Part shown: positions 41,987-50,910 of the stretch, one piece after another | How positions within the stretch are numbered: position 1 is the stretch's first letter | Layout of the letters: every line of letters starts with the position of its first letter | Source: Flavimaribacter sp039888615 | GTDB taxonomy: Bacteria; Pseudomonadota; Alphaproteobacteria; Rhizobiales; Rhizobiaceae | Assembly (NCBI GenBank): GCA_039888615.1 | Contig: JBDQQS010000004.1 | DNA length: 64,000 bases | Direction: 5' to 3' (one strand) | Translations under genes and position numbers: made by a program | The notes under the pieces: generated by a model | Seen by the model: only the letters and a program-made list of their open reading frames with translations | Told to the model about the DNA's origin: nothing | Databases searched by the model: none

Positions 41987-42676
41987 TCAGATATCGCCGT
42001 CGGCCGTCGGTTCGATCAACTCCGGCTGCTTGTTGCGGACATTGCCGACCGCCTTGTCGACTGCGTAATAGACCAGGTCCGGCCCGCGATTTTGCTGGAG
42101 CAGGTCCAGCGCGTCGTCCTTGCCGGTCGCCGTGTCCATCCACGCTTCAAGCGCGTCCGGTTTCAGGATCACCGGCATGCGGTTGTGGATCTCGGCCACC
42201 GACGGATCGGCGTCCAGCGTGACGATTGCGAAGGTCGTCGTGTCGAGCGCCTTGTTGTAGGCGCTGACGCCGGCGAAGGCGAAAGGCTCGAAGGTCGGGG
42301 CGTCGCCGGGCAGGTGGATCAGATAGGGCTGCTTGACCTTGTTTTCGGTGCGCCATTCGTAATAGCCGGTCGCCGGGATCAGGCAGCGCCGGTGCTCGAA
42401 CGCCGTCCGGAAGAACGGCTTTTCGGCGACGGTCTCGCCGCGCGCATTGATCTGCGCCCTGATCTTGCTGTCCTTGGCCCAGAGCGGGATCAGCCCCCAG
42501 ACGACAGGGGCAATGACGTTGTCGTCACCGTCGCGGATGATGATTTCGAGTTCGGACGTCGGCGCGACATTGTAGTTGGGCTCGGGTCCGTTGCGGGCGT
42601 CAACCTCCGCCGGCAGGATGTTCAGGTATCGCCGATACTCCGCCCAGGTTCCGGTTGTTATGAAACGTCCGCACAT
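41987..42676 (-). CDS. SOS response-associated peptidase (SRAP/YedK/HMCES family)
   Basis: 229 residues. The protein begins MCGRF; Cys2 becomes the N-terminal nucleophile that forms a thiazolidine link with abasic sites in single-stranded DNA. The active-site Asn77 (INARGET), Glu107 (GYYEW) and His164 (EIHNRMP) are all present. It shields abasic sites. Stands alone, leftward, 45 bp from the tandem repeat. Confidence 0.92.
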   Translation of the reverse strand: MCGRFITTGTWAEYRRYLNILPAEVDARNGPEPNYNVAPTSELEIIIRDGDDNVIAPVVWGLIPLWAKDSKIRAQINARGETVAEKPFFRTAFEHRRCLIPATGYYEWRTENKVKQPYLIHLPGDAPTFEPFAFAGVSAYNKALDTTTFAIVTLDADPSVAEIHNRMPVILKPDALEAWMDTATGKDDALDLLQQNRGPDLVYYAVDKAVGNVRNKQPELIEPTADGDI

Positions 42677-42712
42677 AGATGTTTGCCTAAAAGTTGCGCC
42701 GACACGGCATAT

Positions 42713-43144
42713 CTAGAATCCTGTCAGCAATCCCGCCACATTGATAAACATACCCACGAGCCAGAGACCCAAAAAGGCGAACCCGGCAATTGCCCATTTC
42801 CTCTGGTTCGTCCGGAAGTGTCTTTCATCTCGCCACAATTTGTACTTCCAGGCCCAGTTACTTCCTTTCATGCCGAAAACAACCATAATCGCGATACATC
42901 CCAAAATGTATGCAGCGATGCCCGGTATCCAGGCGGAGCCTACATTCTCATACTGGATCATGTAGTAAACTTGAGCCAGAACCAATAGTATCGTTATGAT
43001 CAAGAACGGCGCCATGACAACCAATAGCGGCCACCAGCAATTGTTGCCGATTGCCCAGAGCCAGTTCAAGAAAAATGCTCCCCAGTTCCAGCGCTTCAGT
43101 GGGGTTGGTATAGGTGTAGCATCAGGTTGATCTGGAAAGGGCAT
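42713..43144 (-). CDS. Small integral membrane protein, unknown function
   Basis: 143 residues from ATG 43144, which has GGAGGAG nine bases upstream. A Pro-rich N-terminus is followed by WNWGAFFLNWLWAIGN, a motif common to uncharacterised small membrane proteins. Three or four hydrophobic segments and a C-terminal WAIAGFAFLGLWLVGMF follow. No catalytic motif. Confidence 0.65.
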   Translation of the reverse strand: MPFPDQPDATPIPTPLKRWNWGAFFLNWLWAIGNNCWWPLLVVMAPFLIITILLVLAQVYYMIQYENVGSAWIPGIAAYILGCIAIMVVFGMKGSNWAWKYKLWRDERHFRTNQRKWAIAGFAFLGLWLVGMFINVAGLLTGF

Positions 43145-43301
43145 TGGACAACACTCCTCCAAATATTGAATACTTAAGGCCGCGAACCGTAGTTCTGGCA
43201 TCAACCAAACACAACCCTGAGGTTCTTATCGCGAATCAATTAATCCACTACTCAGTACTTCATGCGGCACATCGTTGAAACTTCATGCGAGGAGCCGCGC
43301 C

Positions 43302-43514
43302 ATGCCAAGACACAAACGCCATTCCGAACTCCGGGCTGCGGAGGAGCGCAGGCTCGTGGAAGCCTCGGCGGAGTTTTTCCACGCGCTGCAGCGGCTGATG
43401 TGCAATCTGCGCCCTACCGATCATCACTACCGGCGACTGAGCAACCTGACGCGCGAAGTCAACGAGACGGTGGAGGATCTCACCGGCGAGCCGCCCAAAT
43501 GGACACGGCGTTGA
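43302..43514 (+). CDS. Small hypothetical protein (70 aa)
   Basis: 70 residues (MPRHKRHSEL...), charged and helical, with GAGGAG before ATG 43302. It ends 35 bp before the cysteine hydrolase gene, so the two may be co-transcribed. No family recognised. Confidence 0.5.
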   Translation: MPRHKRHSELRAAEERRLVEASAEFFHALQRLMCNLRPTDHHYRRLSNLTREVNETVEDLTGEPPKWTRR

Positions 43515-43548
43515 GGGGCGCAACTGTGTGCGACGAAGGTCCTGCCTG

Positions 43549-44226
43549 ATGAAACCCGTTGAGTCTCAACCCTATCCGTTTCCGCTTGCGGGCGCGCTGT
43601 CGGCCGAAACGACGGCCTTTCTGTTCATCGACATGCAGGGCGAATTTTGCCGTCCGGGCGGGTTCATGGATGCGCAGGGGCTGGATGTCACGGCGCTTGC
43701 GTCAGGTCTCGGAAACGCGGCGCGGCTGCTTGCAGCGGCGCGCGCTGGCGGCTTCGCCGTCATCCATACGCGGGAAGGCTACGCGGCGGATCTTTCGGAC
43801 GCGCCACCCAATCGCCTGTGGAAGGGAAGGGGCGGCGACCAGCCGGCCGTTGGCGACGCCGGGCCGCACGGCCGTTATCTGATTAGGGGCGAACCCGGCT
43901 GGGAAATCATGCCGGAGGTCGCGCCGATCGTCGGCGAAACCGTTCTCGACAAACCGTCCTACGGAACCTTCGCCTCCACGGACATTGATCGACGCTTGCG
44001 CGCCAAAGGCGTCGCCAATCTGGTCGTCTGTGGCGTCACAAGCGACTGCTGCGTGCACCAGACCGTGCAGGAGGCGCTGGACCGCGGCTTCGATTGCCTG
44101 ACGATTTCGGACGCCAGCGCGGCGGGCTTCGCGTCTGTCCATGAGCGGATGATGGAGCAGATCACGCTCAAGGACGGCGTTTTCGGGGCGGCGGCGTCGA
44201 CGGACGCGGTGCTGGCGGCGCTGTGA
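43549..44226 (+). CDS. Cysteine hydrolase (isochorismatase family; biuret/ureidoacrylate amidohydrolase-like)
   Basis: 225 residues from ATG 43549 (GAAGG upstream). Asp28 in FIDMQGEF, a Lys in VLDKPSYGTF and the nucleophile in CGVTSDCCVHQT complete the triad. The TSDCCV context is closer to RutB/biuret hydrolase-like enzymes than to the TTSGC amidases at 33433 and 36323. It probably hydrolyses a small amide or ureido compound. Confidence 0.82.
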   Translation: MKPVESQPYPFPLAGALSAETTAFLFIDMQGEFCRPGGFMDAQGLDVTALASGLGNAARLLAAARAGGFAVIHTREGYAADLSDAPPNRLWKGRGGDQPAVGDAGPHGRYLIRGEPGWEIMPEVAPIVGETVLDKPSYGTFASTDIDRRLRAKGVANLVVCGVTSDCCVHQTVQEALDRGFDCLTISDASAAGFASVHERMMEQITLKDGVFGAAASTDAVLAAL

Positions 44227-44356
44227 CGATGTCTGTTCAGGCGATTTCGGTTTTGCAAATCCGGGCGTTGAATATTTGTTCGCGCGCCCGGATTCGGATA
44301 AGAGTGGACCGCCGGAAGGATCGACTTTCCAGGCGGTCTGGACAGGGATGGGCGAC

Positions 44357-45907
44357 ATGATCACGAGAACATTGGCGACAATCGGCATAGCCGTTGCGAC
44401 TGTATTTCCGTTCACATCAGCCCACGCGGCGGACATAACAGCCGATTCCGTCAAGGCGGTGCTGCCAAGGCTGGAAGAGATCGTGAACGACGCCATGGAG
44501 CAAACGGAAGTGCCGGGCGTCGCCGTCGCCGTGGTCGTCGGCGAAGAGGTTGTCTATCTTAAAGGGTTCGGCGTACGCAAGGTCGGTGAAGACGCGGCGG
44601 TCGACCCCGACACCGTCTTCCAGATCGCTTCGGTTTCGAAGCCGCTGGCTACAACAGCGATCGCGTCCGTGGTTGGAACCGGCGAGGTTAACTGGGAGAG
44701 CCGGATCGCCGATCTCGATCCGGGCTTCCAGCTCATGGAGCCGTGGGTGACGAACCAGGTTGCAATTCGCGACCTGCTGTCTCACAGAAGCGGCATGCCT
44801 GATCACGCGGGCGACCTGCTCGAAGACCTCGGTTACGACCGCGAGGAAATCTTCTACCGGCTTCGGTTTCTCAAGCCGTCGAGCAGTTTTCGTTCGCACT
44901 ACGCCTATACAAACTTTCCCTTTTCCGAAGCCGGTGTCGCAACGGCAAAGACATTGAACACGACCTGGGAAGATCTGATTGCGGCCCGTGTCTTCGCACC
45001 GTTGGGCATGACGGCCAGCAGCGCGCGCCACGCTGACTATCTGGCGGCCGAAAACCGCGCCACGATCCATGCAATAGAGAACGGCGAGGCTCGCGCCAGA
45101 TATGATCGCGACCCCGACGGGCAGGCGCCTGCCGGCGGCGTCAGTTCGAGCGCACGGGACATGTCGAAGTGGCTGACCCTCCTGATCAACAACGGCAGCT
45201 TCGAGGGCCGGCAGATCATTGACGGGGAGGCTCTGGGCGAGACGTTCCGCCCGCAGATCACCAGCGGAACCAGTCATGAAGACGGCCGGGCGGAATTCTA
45301 CGGCCTCGGCTGGATCGTCAATTACGATACCAACGGCCTGATCCGGCTTTCCCATTCCGGCGCCTTCTTTACCGGCGCGCGCTCGGTCGTGTCCTTCCTG
45401 CCCGGCGAGGAGGTGGGGATCATCGTGCTCGCCAACGCCTTTCCGACGGGCCTGCCGGAAGCCGTGACCAACAATTTCTTCGACATCCTGCTTCAGGGCG
45501 AGCCCCAGCGCGACTGGCTGCCGCTGTTCGAAGGTCTCTTCCAGCAAATGCTGGACGCCGAAGCCGGTTACGATTTCTCGTCGCCGCCGGATACTGTATC
45601 GCCGGGTCTTTCCGCGTCGGCCTATGCCGGCCAGTACCACAATACCTATTTCGGCGACCTGCAGATTGTGGAAGACAGCGGCGGCCTCGCCATTCGTCTC
45701 GGCAACGGATTGGGGCCGTTTTCGCTCACCCACTGGGATCGGGACGTCTTCAATTTCACGTTCCTGACGCATGGCGACGATGGCGAAAGGACGGTGGGCG
45801 CAACGTTCACCGTGCCGGACGGAAACCAGGCCAGCGCCGTCACGCTCGACTTTCTCGACGCCTACGGAACCGGGACATTCGTCAGGGCCGAAGACGGGAA
45901 GGAGTAG
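44357..45907 (+). CDS. Secreted serine hydrolase, beta-lactamase (class C)/penicillin-binding-like family
   Basis: 516 residues from ATG 44357. The signal peptide ends near SAHA-ADIT. The catalytic SxxK is SVSK (Ser92, Lys95), YxN is in YAYTNFPF, and the third motif is HSG in RLSHSGAF. A C-terminal extension of about 120 residues (AYAGQYHNTYFGDLQIVED) looks like the small lipocalin-like domain often attached to such proteins. It acts in the periplasm on esters or peptides, and is not necessarily an antibiotic resistance enzyme. Its stop directly abuts the convergent regulator gene. Confidence 0.85.
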   Translation: MITRTLATIGIAVATVFPFTSAHAADITADSVKAVLPRLEEIVNDAMEQTEVPGVAVAVVVGEEVVYLKGFGVRKVGEDAAVDPDTVFQIASVSKPLATTAIASVVGTGEVNWESRIADLDPGFQLMEPWVTNQVAIRDLLSHRSGMPDHAGDLLEDLGYDREEIFYRLRFLKPSSSFRSHYAYTNFPFSEAGVATAKTLNTTWEDLIAARVFAPLGMTASSARHADYLAAENRATIHAIENGEARARYDRDPDGQAPAGGVSSSARDMSKWLTLLINNGSFEGRQIIDGEALGETFRPQITSGTSHEDGRAEFYGLGWIVNYDTNGLIRLSHSGAFFTGARSVVSFLPGEEVGIIVLANAFPTGLPEAVTNNFFDILLQGEPQRDWLPLFEGLFQQMLDAEAGYDFSSPPDTVSPGLSASAYAGQYHNTYFGDLQIVEDSGGLAIRLGNGLGPFSLTHWDRDVFNFTFLTHGDDGERTVGATFTVPDGNQASAVTLDFLDAYGTGTFVRAEDGKE

Positions 45908-46567
45908 TCAACCCGCTCTGGCCTCGTCGTAACTGGCCATGAGATCGTTGAATTTTTCGCCCTGGATGGCGACGTGGTCGTGCATCAGGCGCCCGGTGAG
46001 GTCAGCGTCTCCGGATCGGATGGCTTCAACGATGTCGCGATGTTCGTTCAGGGATTGCCGCATGCGATTACGCACGCGGAGCTGAAGCCGTCGAAAGGGC
46101 CTCAGGCGCCGATGCAGCTTCGAGGCCTCGCCGCTCAAAAAGGTGTTGCCGCTCGCCGCGTAAATCAGGTGGTGGAACGTCTCGTTCTCACGGTAATACT
46201 GGTCGGTGTCTCCGGCCCGATGCGCCGCCTCGCATCCCTGCATCGCCTGTTCGATGGCGACGATCCCACTGTCGGTGATCCGGCGGGCGGCAAGGCGGCC
46301 GCACATGCCTTCCAGTTCCGCCATGACCTCGAACATCTCGATCGTCCGCCGGAAACTGGGATAGCGCACGAAGGCTCCGCGCCGCGGAAGCTGTTCGACA
46401 AGGCCGGAAGCCGACAGGGCGTGCAGGGCCTCGCGCACCGGCGTGCGCGACACGTTGAACTGTTCCGACAACGAGACTTCGTCCAGCCGTTCACCATCGG
46501 CGAATGCCCCGCCGATAATGGCCTGTTCGAGTTCTTCGCGAATCCTGTCTGCTGTTCGTTCCGTCAT
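45908..46567 (-). CDS. matR: Malonate operon regulator MatR-like (GntR family, FCD domain)
   Basis: 219 residues. The winged helix has ADRIREELEQAIIGGAFADGERL, and the helix SRTPVREALHALSASGLV is followed by an FCD domain with His and Asp/Glu ligands (ENETFHHLIYAASG). It is divergent from the malonate transporter and enzymes, with a perfect TTCTTGTATACAAGAA palindrome 41 bp before its start. In rhizobia MatR represses mat genes until malonate binds. The name rests on context. Confidence 0.83.
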   Translation of the reverse strand: MTERTADRIREELEQAIIGGAFADGERLDEVSLSEQFNVSRTPVREALHALSASGLVEQLPRRGAFVRYPSFRRTIEMFEVMAELEGMCGRLAARRITDSGIVAIEQAMQGCEAAHRAGDTDQYYRENETFHHLIYAASGNTFLSGEASKLHRRLRPFRRLQLRVRNRMRQSLNEHRDIVEAIRSGDADLTGRLMHDHVAIQGEKFNDLMASYDEARAG

Positions 46568-46607
46568 GTCCAGACTCTATTTCTGCTGCAAACATTCCAC
46601 AATCCAT

Positions 46608-46623
46608 TTCTTGTATACAAGAA
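46608..46623. promoter_or_regulatory. Perfect 16-bp palindrome, candidate mat operator
   Basis: TTCTTGTATACAAGAA, identical on both strands, sits between matR and the dctP gene (41 bp and about 90 bp from the starts). It fits the TTGTnnACAA class recognised by FCD-type GntR proteins. Confidence 0.75.
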
Positions 46624-46712
46624 TATTGACAATGCATGCAATTGGTGCTGTCATCCGATCGTCAATTGATCACGACGATCAACACGGCGCCCCGGCGCCA
46701 AGGGAGGAAATC

Positions 46713-47705
46713 ATGAAACTACTTACCGCTGGTCTCGCCGGCGCCATTATCATGTCCGTGTCAGTAAGCGCGGTCGCACAGGACATGACCCTGAAGGCGT
46801 CGCATCAGTTCCCGGGAGGCAAGGGCGATGCGCGCGACGAGATGGTGCAGATCCTCGCCAAGGAAATCGAGGCCGCCGACGTCGGGCTGAAGGTGCAGGT
46901 CTATCCGGGCCAGTCGCTGTTCAAGGCCCGCGAACAGTGGGGCGCCCTGACAAAGGGGCAACTCGACTTTACGTCTTTCCCTCTGGACTATGCGTCCGGC
47001 CGCGTGCCGCAGTTTTCCGTGACACTGATGCCAGGCCTGGTGCGCAACCATGACAGGGCGAAGCGGCTCAACGATTCTCCGTTCATGGACGACATCAAGG
47101 CGCTGATCGAGGAAAACGGCGCAATGGTTATTGCGGACGCCTGGTTAAGCGGCGCCTTCGCCTCGAAAAGCAAATGCATCACCTCGCCTGAAAGCATCTC
47201 GGGACAGGTGACGCGCGCCGCCGGACCGGCGTTTGAACAGATGCTCGTCGGAGCCGGCGCCTCGATCGCTTCCATGCCGTCCTCCGAGATCTACACCGGC
47301 ATGCAGACGGGCGTGCTCGACGCCGCGAACACATCATCGGGATCGTTCGTCTCCTACCGGCTGTTCGAGCAGGTGAAGTGTCTGACTGCGCCCGGCGAAA
47401 ACGCGCTCTGGTTCATGTACGAGCCGCTGCTCGTATCCAAGGATACCTGGAACAAACTCAATGACGAGCAGAAGGCGGCGGTGCTCGCCGCCGGCCAGAA
47501 AGCCGAGGAATATTTCGATAGCCAGGCGCGTGATCTGGACACCCGGATGGTCGACACGTTCAAGCAGGCCGGTGTCGAGATTACCGAAATGTCTCCGGAA
47601 GACTACGAGCAGTGGCTCGCCATCGCCAAGGAGACTTCCTACAAGGAATTCGCCAATGTCGACGGCGGTCAGGAACTGATCGAAAAAGCCCTCGCGGTAG
47701 ACTGA
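46713..47705 (+). CDS. TRAP transporter solute-binding protein (DctP family), probable malonate receptor
   Basis: 330 residues. GGGAGG lies before ATG 46713, with a signal peptide ending near AVA-QDMTLKA. The body has the DctP patterns KASHQFPGGKGDARDEMVQ, GALTKGQLDF and NTSSGSFVSYRLFEQVK. First gene of the operon dctP-dctQ-dctM-matA-matB. Malonate as ligand is inferred from the malonyl-CoA enzymes downstream; classical rhizobial operons use the unrelated carrier MatC instead. Confidence 0.87.
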   Translation: MKLLTAGLAGAIIMSVSVSAVAQDMTLKASHQFPGGKGDARDEMVQILAKEIEAADVGLKVQVYPGQSLFKAREQWGALTKGQLDFTSFPLDYASGRVPQFSVTLMPGLVRNHDRAKRLNDSPFMDDIKALIEENGAMVIADAWLSGAFASKSKCITSPESISGQVTRAAGPAFEQMLVGAGASIASMPSSEIYTGMQTGVLDAANTSSGSFVSYRLFEQVKCLTAPGENALWFMYEPLLVSKDTWNKLNDEQKAAVLAAGQKAEEYFDSQARDLDTRMVDTFKQAGVEITEMSPEDYEQWLAIAKETSYKEFANVDGGQELIEKALAVD

Positions 47706-47759
47706 TCTCCAATGTCGCCGGGCGCCTCATGCAGGGCGTCCGGCGTTTCCGGAAAAGCC

Positions 47760-48260
47760 ATGAACATTTTCATTCGCGCCGTTGAGGCCGCTTCGCGACT
47801 GTGCGGTCTCGTATCAATGGTCCTGCTTGCCGCGGCGGTCATCGTCGTGTCCGAAATGGTCTTCGTGCGATACGTGCTCGGTCACTCCACCATCTGGCAG
47901 ACCGAATTCGTAATCTATTCGATCATCGCCTCGACCTTCATCGGAGCGCCTTATGTGCTGCTTCTGCATGGACATGTCGGCGTCGACCTGCTGCCGAACG
48001 CGCTGGCGCGCGGGCCTGCGCGCCTCTTGAACATCGTCGCATCGCTGATAGCGCTGGTCTTCTGTGCTCTTGTGGCGTGGACGAGCGGGCATTTCTGGTA
48101 CGAGGCCTTTTCGAGAGGCTGGACCACGGAAACCGTCTGGAAGATTCCACTCTGGATTCCGCTGCTGCCCCTGCCGCTTGGAATGATCATGACCTGCTTG
48201 CAGTATGTCGTCCAGATCGTGAAGCCGGTCGAACCGACTCAGCCGGAGGCGCTCAGCTGA
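47760..48260 (+). CDS. TRAP transporter small permease (DctQ family)
   Basis: 166 residues with four membrane segments. It has the DctQ hallmark RYVLGHSTIWQTEFVIYS near residue 45 and FIGAPYVLLLHGHVGVDLL. It overlaps the dctM start by one base (TGATG). Confidence 0.87.
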   Translation: MNIFIRAVEAASRLCGLVSMVLLAAAVIVVSEMVFVRYVLGHSTIWQTEFVIYSIIASTFIGAPYVLLLHGHVGVDLLPNALARGPARLLNIVASLIALVFCALVAWTSGHFWYEAFSRGWTTETVWKIPLWIPLLPLPLGMIMTCLQYVVQIVKPVEPTQPEALS

Positions 48261-49576
48261 TGAGCCCTCTCGAGATCGGACTTTACATTTTTATCGCGCT
48301 CATGGCGCTTTTCGCGAGCGGCATGCCCATCGCCTTCGCCCTGGGCGCGGTGTCCGTGGCGGCCCTGTTGTTTACGGAAGGTACAAGTTCGCTCGACATA
48401 CTAGGCGAAACTTTTTTCGCAGGGCTGAATTCCTTCACCCTTGTCTCCATTCCAATGTTCATCCTGATGGGGTCGGCAGTCGCGTCCAGTCCTGCCGGCA
48501 AGGATCTCTACGAAGCGCTGGACCGCTGGCTGAACCGCGTTCCGGGCGGCCTCGTCCTTTCCAATCTCGGCGCCTGTTCCATCTTCGCAGCGCTGTCCGG
48601 CTCGTCGCCGGCGACCTGCGCGGCGATTGGCAAGATGGGAATCCCGGAGATGCGGCAGCGTGGCTATCCGCCGGAGATCGCCACGGGTTCGATCGCCGCC
48701 GGCGGAACGCTCGGCATCCTGATTCCCCCGTCGATCACCATGATCGTCTATGGCATCGCCACGGAGACATCGATCGGGCGGCTGTTCATCGCCGGCATCC
48801 TGCCCGGTCTCCTGCTGACCGGGCTGTTCATGCTCTGGTCGATCTATGCCTGCTGGCGACAGGGCCTGTCGCTCAAGAGCATGGCCGACCGCTATTCCTG
48901 GAAGCAGAAGTTCGAGGTTCTGCCCCGCGTGCTGCCGTTCCTGGCGATCATCGCCGGCATCCTCTATGTGCTCTACGGCGGCGTGGCGACGCCGTCCGAG
49001 GCGGCTGGCGTCGGCGCTCTGTTCTGTCTTGTTCTGGTAGTGTTGATCTACCGGATGTTCCGGGCAAAGCCCATCATCTCGATGTTTCGGGATACGGCCA
49101 AGGAATCGGTGATGATCATGATGATCATCGCGGCGTCCGAACTGTTCGCCTTCACCCTGTCGCTGACATTCGTCACCCAGTCCATCGCCGAGTGGATCTC
49201 GATGCTCGACGTCAATCGCTGGGTGCTGATGGCGATGATCAACGCCTTCCTGCTGGTCGCAGGTTTCTTCCTGCCGCCGGTCGCCGTAATCCTTATGACA
49301 GCGCCCATCCTGCTGCCGATTATTCTTCAGGCCGGGTTCGATCCCTACTGGTTCGCGGTGATCCTCACCATCAACATGGAGATCGGACTGATCACGCCGC
49401 CGGTCGGGCTCAATCTCTATGTCATCAACGGCATTGCCCCGGATATACGTCTCCAGACTATTCTGCGCGGTTCGCTGCCCTATGTCATGTGTATGGTGCT
49501 GGCGATCGTTATCCTGTGTATCTTTCCGGGCATCGTTACCTGGTTGCCGACGGCTCTGATGGGACCTGCCCTGTGA
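48260..49576 (+). CDS. TRAP transporter large permease (DctM family)
   Basis: 438 residues, about 12 membrane segments. SIPMFILMGSAVASS, CSIFAALSGSSPATCAAIG, AAGGTLGILIPPSITMIVYG and LITPPVGLNLYV are standard DctM blocks. The start at 48260 overlaps dctQ, and the end overlaps matA (GTGA). Confidence 0.9.
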   Translation: MSPLEIGLYIFIALMALFASGMPIAFALGAVSVAALLFTEGTSSLDILGETFFAGLNSFTLVSIPMFILMGSAVASSPAGKDLYEALDRWLNRVPGGLVLSNLGACSIFAALSGSSPATCAAIGKMGIPEMRQRGYPPEIATGSIAAGGTLGILIPPSITMIVYGIATETSIGRLFIAGILPGLLLTGLFMLWSIYACWRQGLSLKSMADRYSWKQKFEVLPRVLPFLAIIAGILYVLYGGVATPSEAAGVGALFCLVLVVLIYRMFRAKPIISMFRDTAKESVMIMMIIAASELFAFTLSLTFVTQSIAEWISMLDVNRWVLMAMINAFLLVAGFFLPPVAVILMTAPILLPIILQAGFDPYWFAVILTINMEIGLITPPVGLNLYVINGIAPDIRLQTILRGSLPYVMCMVLAIVILCIFPGIVTWLPTALMGPAL

Positions 49577-50910
49577 CGCGTTCGAACTTCCTTGCAGATC
49601 TCCTGTCCTCGGTTTTCGAGCGCGGACAGCGGCGTTTCGTCAGTCGCGACAGCCGGTCGATAGAGGAATTGTGCAGGGCACTTCTGTCGGAAAGCGGAGA
49701 ATCTTCCGGGACGCGTCTGGCCGGCGCCATCCTCGACCGTTACGCGGAACTCGATGACGAAGCCAGGAAGCGTTTCTTTGCTCTGCTTGTCGAGGAATAC
49801 GACATCGACACCGATAAGGTGGCTACGGCCGCCGATAACTATGGTGACAGCAGGGACAGCGCGGATCTTGCGATACTGCTGGAAGAAGCCGAGCCCAAAC
49901 GACAGGAACTGCTTCGGCGGGTCAATCGCGCCCCCGGCGCCACTGGCCAGCTTGTGCGCATGCGCGCCGATCTTTTGTCGCTCTTGAAGGACAATCCTGA
50001 ATTCCGGCGAGCAGATATCGATTTCGATCATCTGTTCGCGTCGTGGTTCAACCGGGGTTTTCTCGTCCTCCGGCACATCGACTGGATGACGCCAGCGAAT
50101 ATTCTCGAGAAGATCATCGAATATGAAGCCGTTCATGCAATCGATGACTGGGAAGACCTGCGCCGTCGACTGGCGCCGGAAGACCGGCGCTGCTTCGCCT
50201 TCTTCCACCCGTCGATGCCCGACGAGCCGCTGATCTTCGTCGAGGTGGCGCTTGCGACCAGTATTCCGGGCTCGATCCAGGACGTGCTGAGCGAAGACCG
50301 GAAGCACGTCGACGAGGATGAGGCGACTGCGGCGGTTTTTTATTCCATATCCAACTGCCAAAAGGGTCTCGCCGGCGTCTCCTTCGGCAATTTCCTGATC
50401 AAGCAGGTGGCGACGGACCTGAAGCAAAGCCTGCCGAATCTCAAAACCTTCGTCACCCTGTCGCCGGTTCCGGGCTTCAACGAGTGGCTTCGCGGGCAGG
50501 CGTCTCTGGACGGCGACGAGCAGCGCGCCGATCGAGACGAGATTCTTGCCATTCTCAAGGCAGGAGACGGCGGGAAGCTTTCTGAATATGCGACCGGACT
50601 GACGCGTCTGGCCGCGGATTATGTCTGCCTTGCCAAGCGGCCGGACGGGCGGCCCGCAGATCCGGTCGCGCGATTCCACCTTGGCAACGGCGCGCGGCTC
50701 GAACGGATCAATCCACAGGGCGATCTGTCGCGGAAAGGACTGGCCGCATCGAGTGGCGTTATGGTCAACTATCTGTATGACCTGAACACGGTCGAGGACA
50801 ATCACGAGGCCTATGCCCACAATAATGAGGTGATCGTCGCCCGGCCGATCAAAGCCTTGCTGCGCGACCGTCCGGCGAGAAAGACACAACGGAGTTCCGA
50901 GAATGCCTAA
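49573..50910 (+). CDS. matA: Malonyl-CoA decarboxylase
   Basis: 445 residues, the usual MCD length. The start is GTG at 49573, overlapping the dctM stop; a longer upstream frame has no ribosome site. Helical N-terminal domain to about 190, then the acyltransferase-like domain with FHPSMPDEPLIFVEVAL. SIPGSIQDVLSEDR and FYSISNCQKGLAGVSFGNFLIK contain catalytic-region residues. It converts malonyl-CoA to acetyl-CoA and CO2. It overlaps matB by 8 bp. Confidence 0.92.
   Translation: MTRSNFLADLLSSVFERGQRRFVSRDSRSIEELCRALLSESGESSGTRLAGAILDRYAELDDEARKRFFALLVEEYDIDTDKVATAADNYGDSRDSADLAILLEEAEPKRQELLRRVNRAPGATGQLVRMRADLLSLLKDNPEFRRADIDFDHLFASWFNRGFLVLRHIDWMTPANILEKIIEYEAVHAIDDWEDLRRRLAPEDRRCFAFFHPSMPDEPLIFVEVALATSIPGSIQDVLSEDRKHVDEDEATAAVFYSISNCQKGLAGVSFGNFLIKQVATDLKQSLPNLKTFVTLSPVPGFNEWLRGQASLDGDEQRADRDEILAILKAGDGGKLSEYATGLTRLAADYVCLAKRPDGRPADPVARFHLGNGARLERINPQGDLSRKGLAASSGVMVNYLYDLNTVEDNHEAYAHNNEVIVARPIKALLRDRPARKTQRSSENA

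Noticed and set aside
44357..45907. Calling the serine hydrolase an antibiotic-resistance AmpC
   Set aside because: Length of 516 residues with a C-terminal extra domain, and HSG in place of KTG, fit the broad esterase/peptidase relatives more than a true beta-lactamase.
47801..48259. N-terminal extension of DctM overlapping dctQ
   Set aside because: The extension is out-of-frame translation of dctQ; the DctM family start and the TGATG junction are at 48260.
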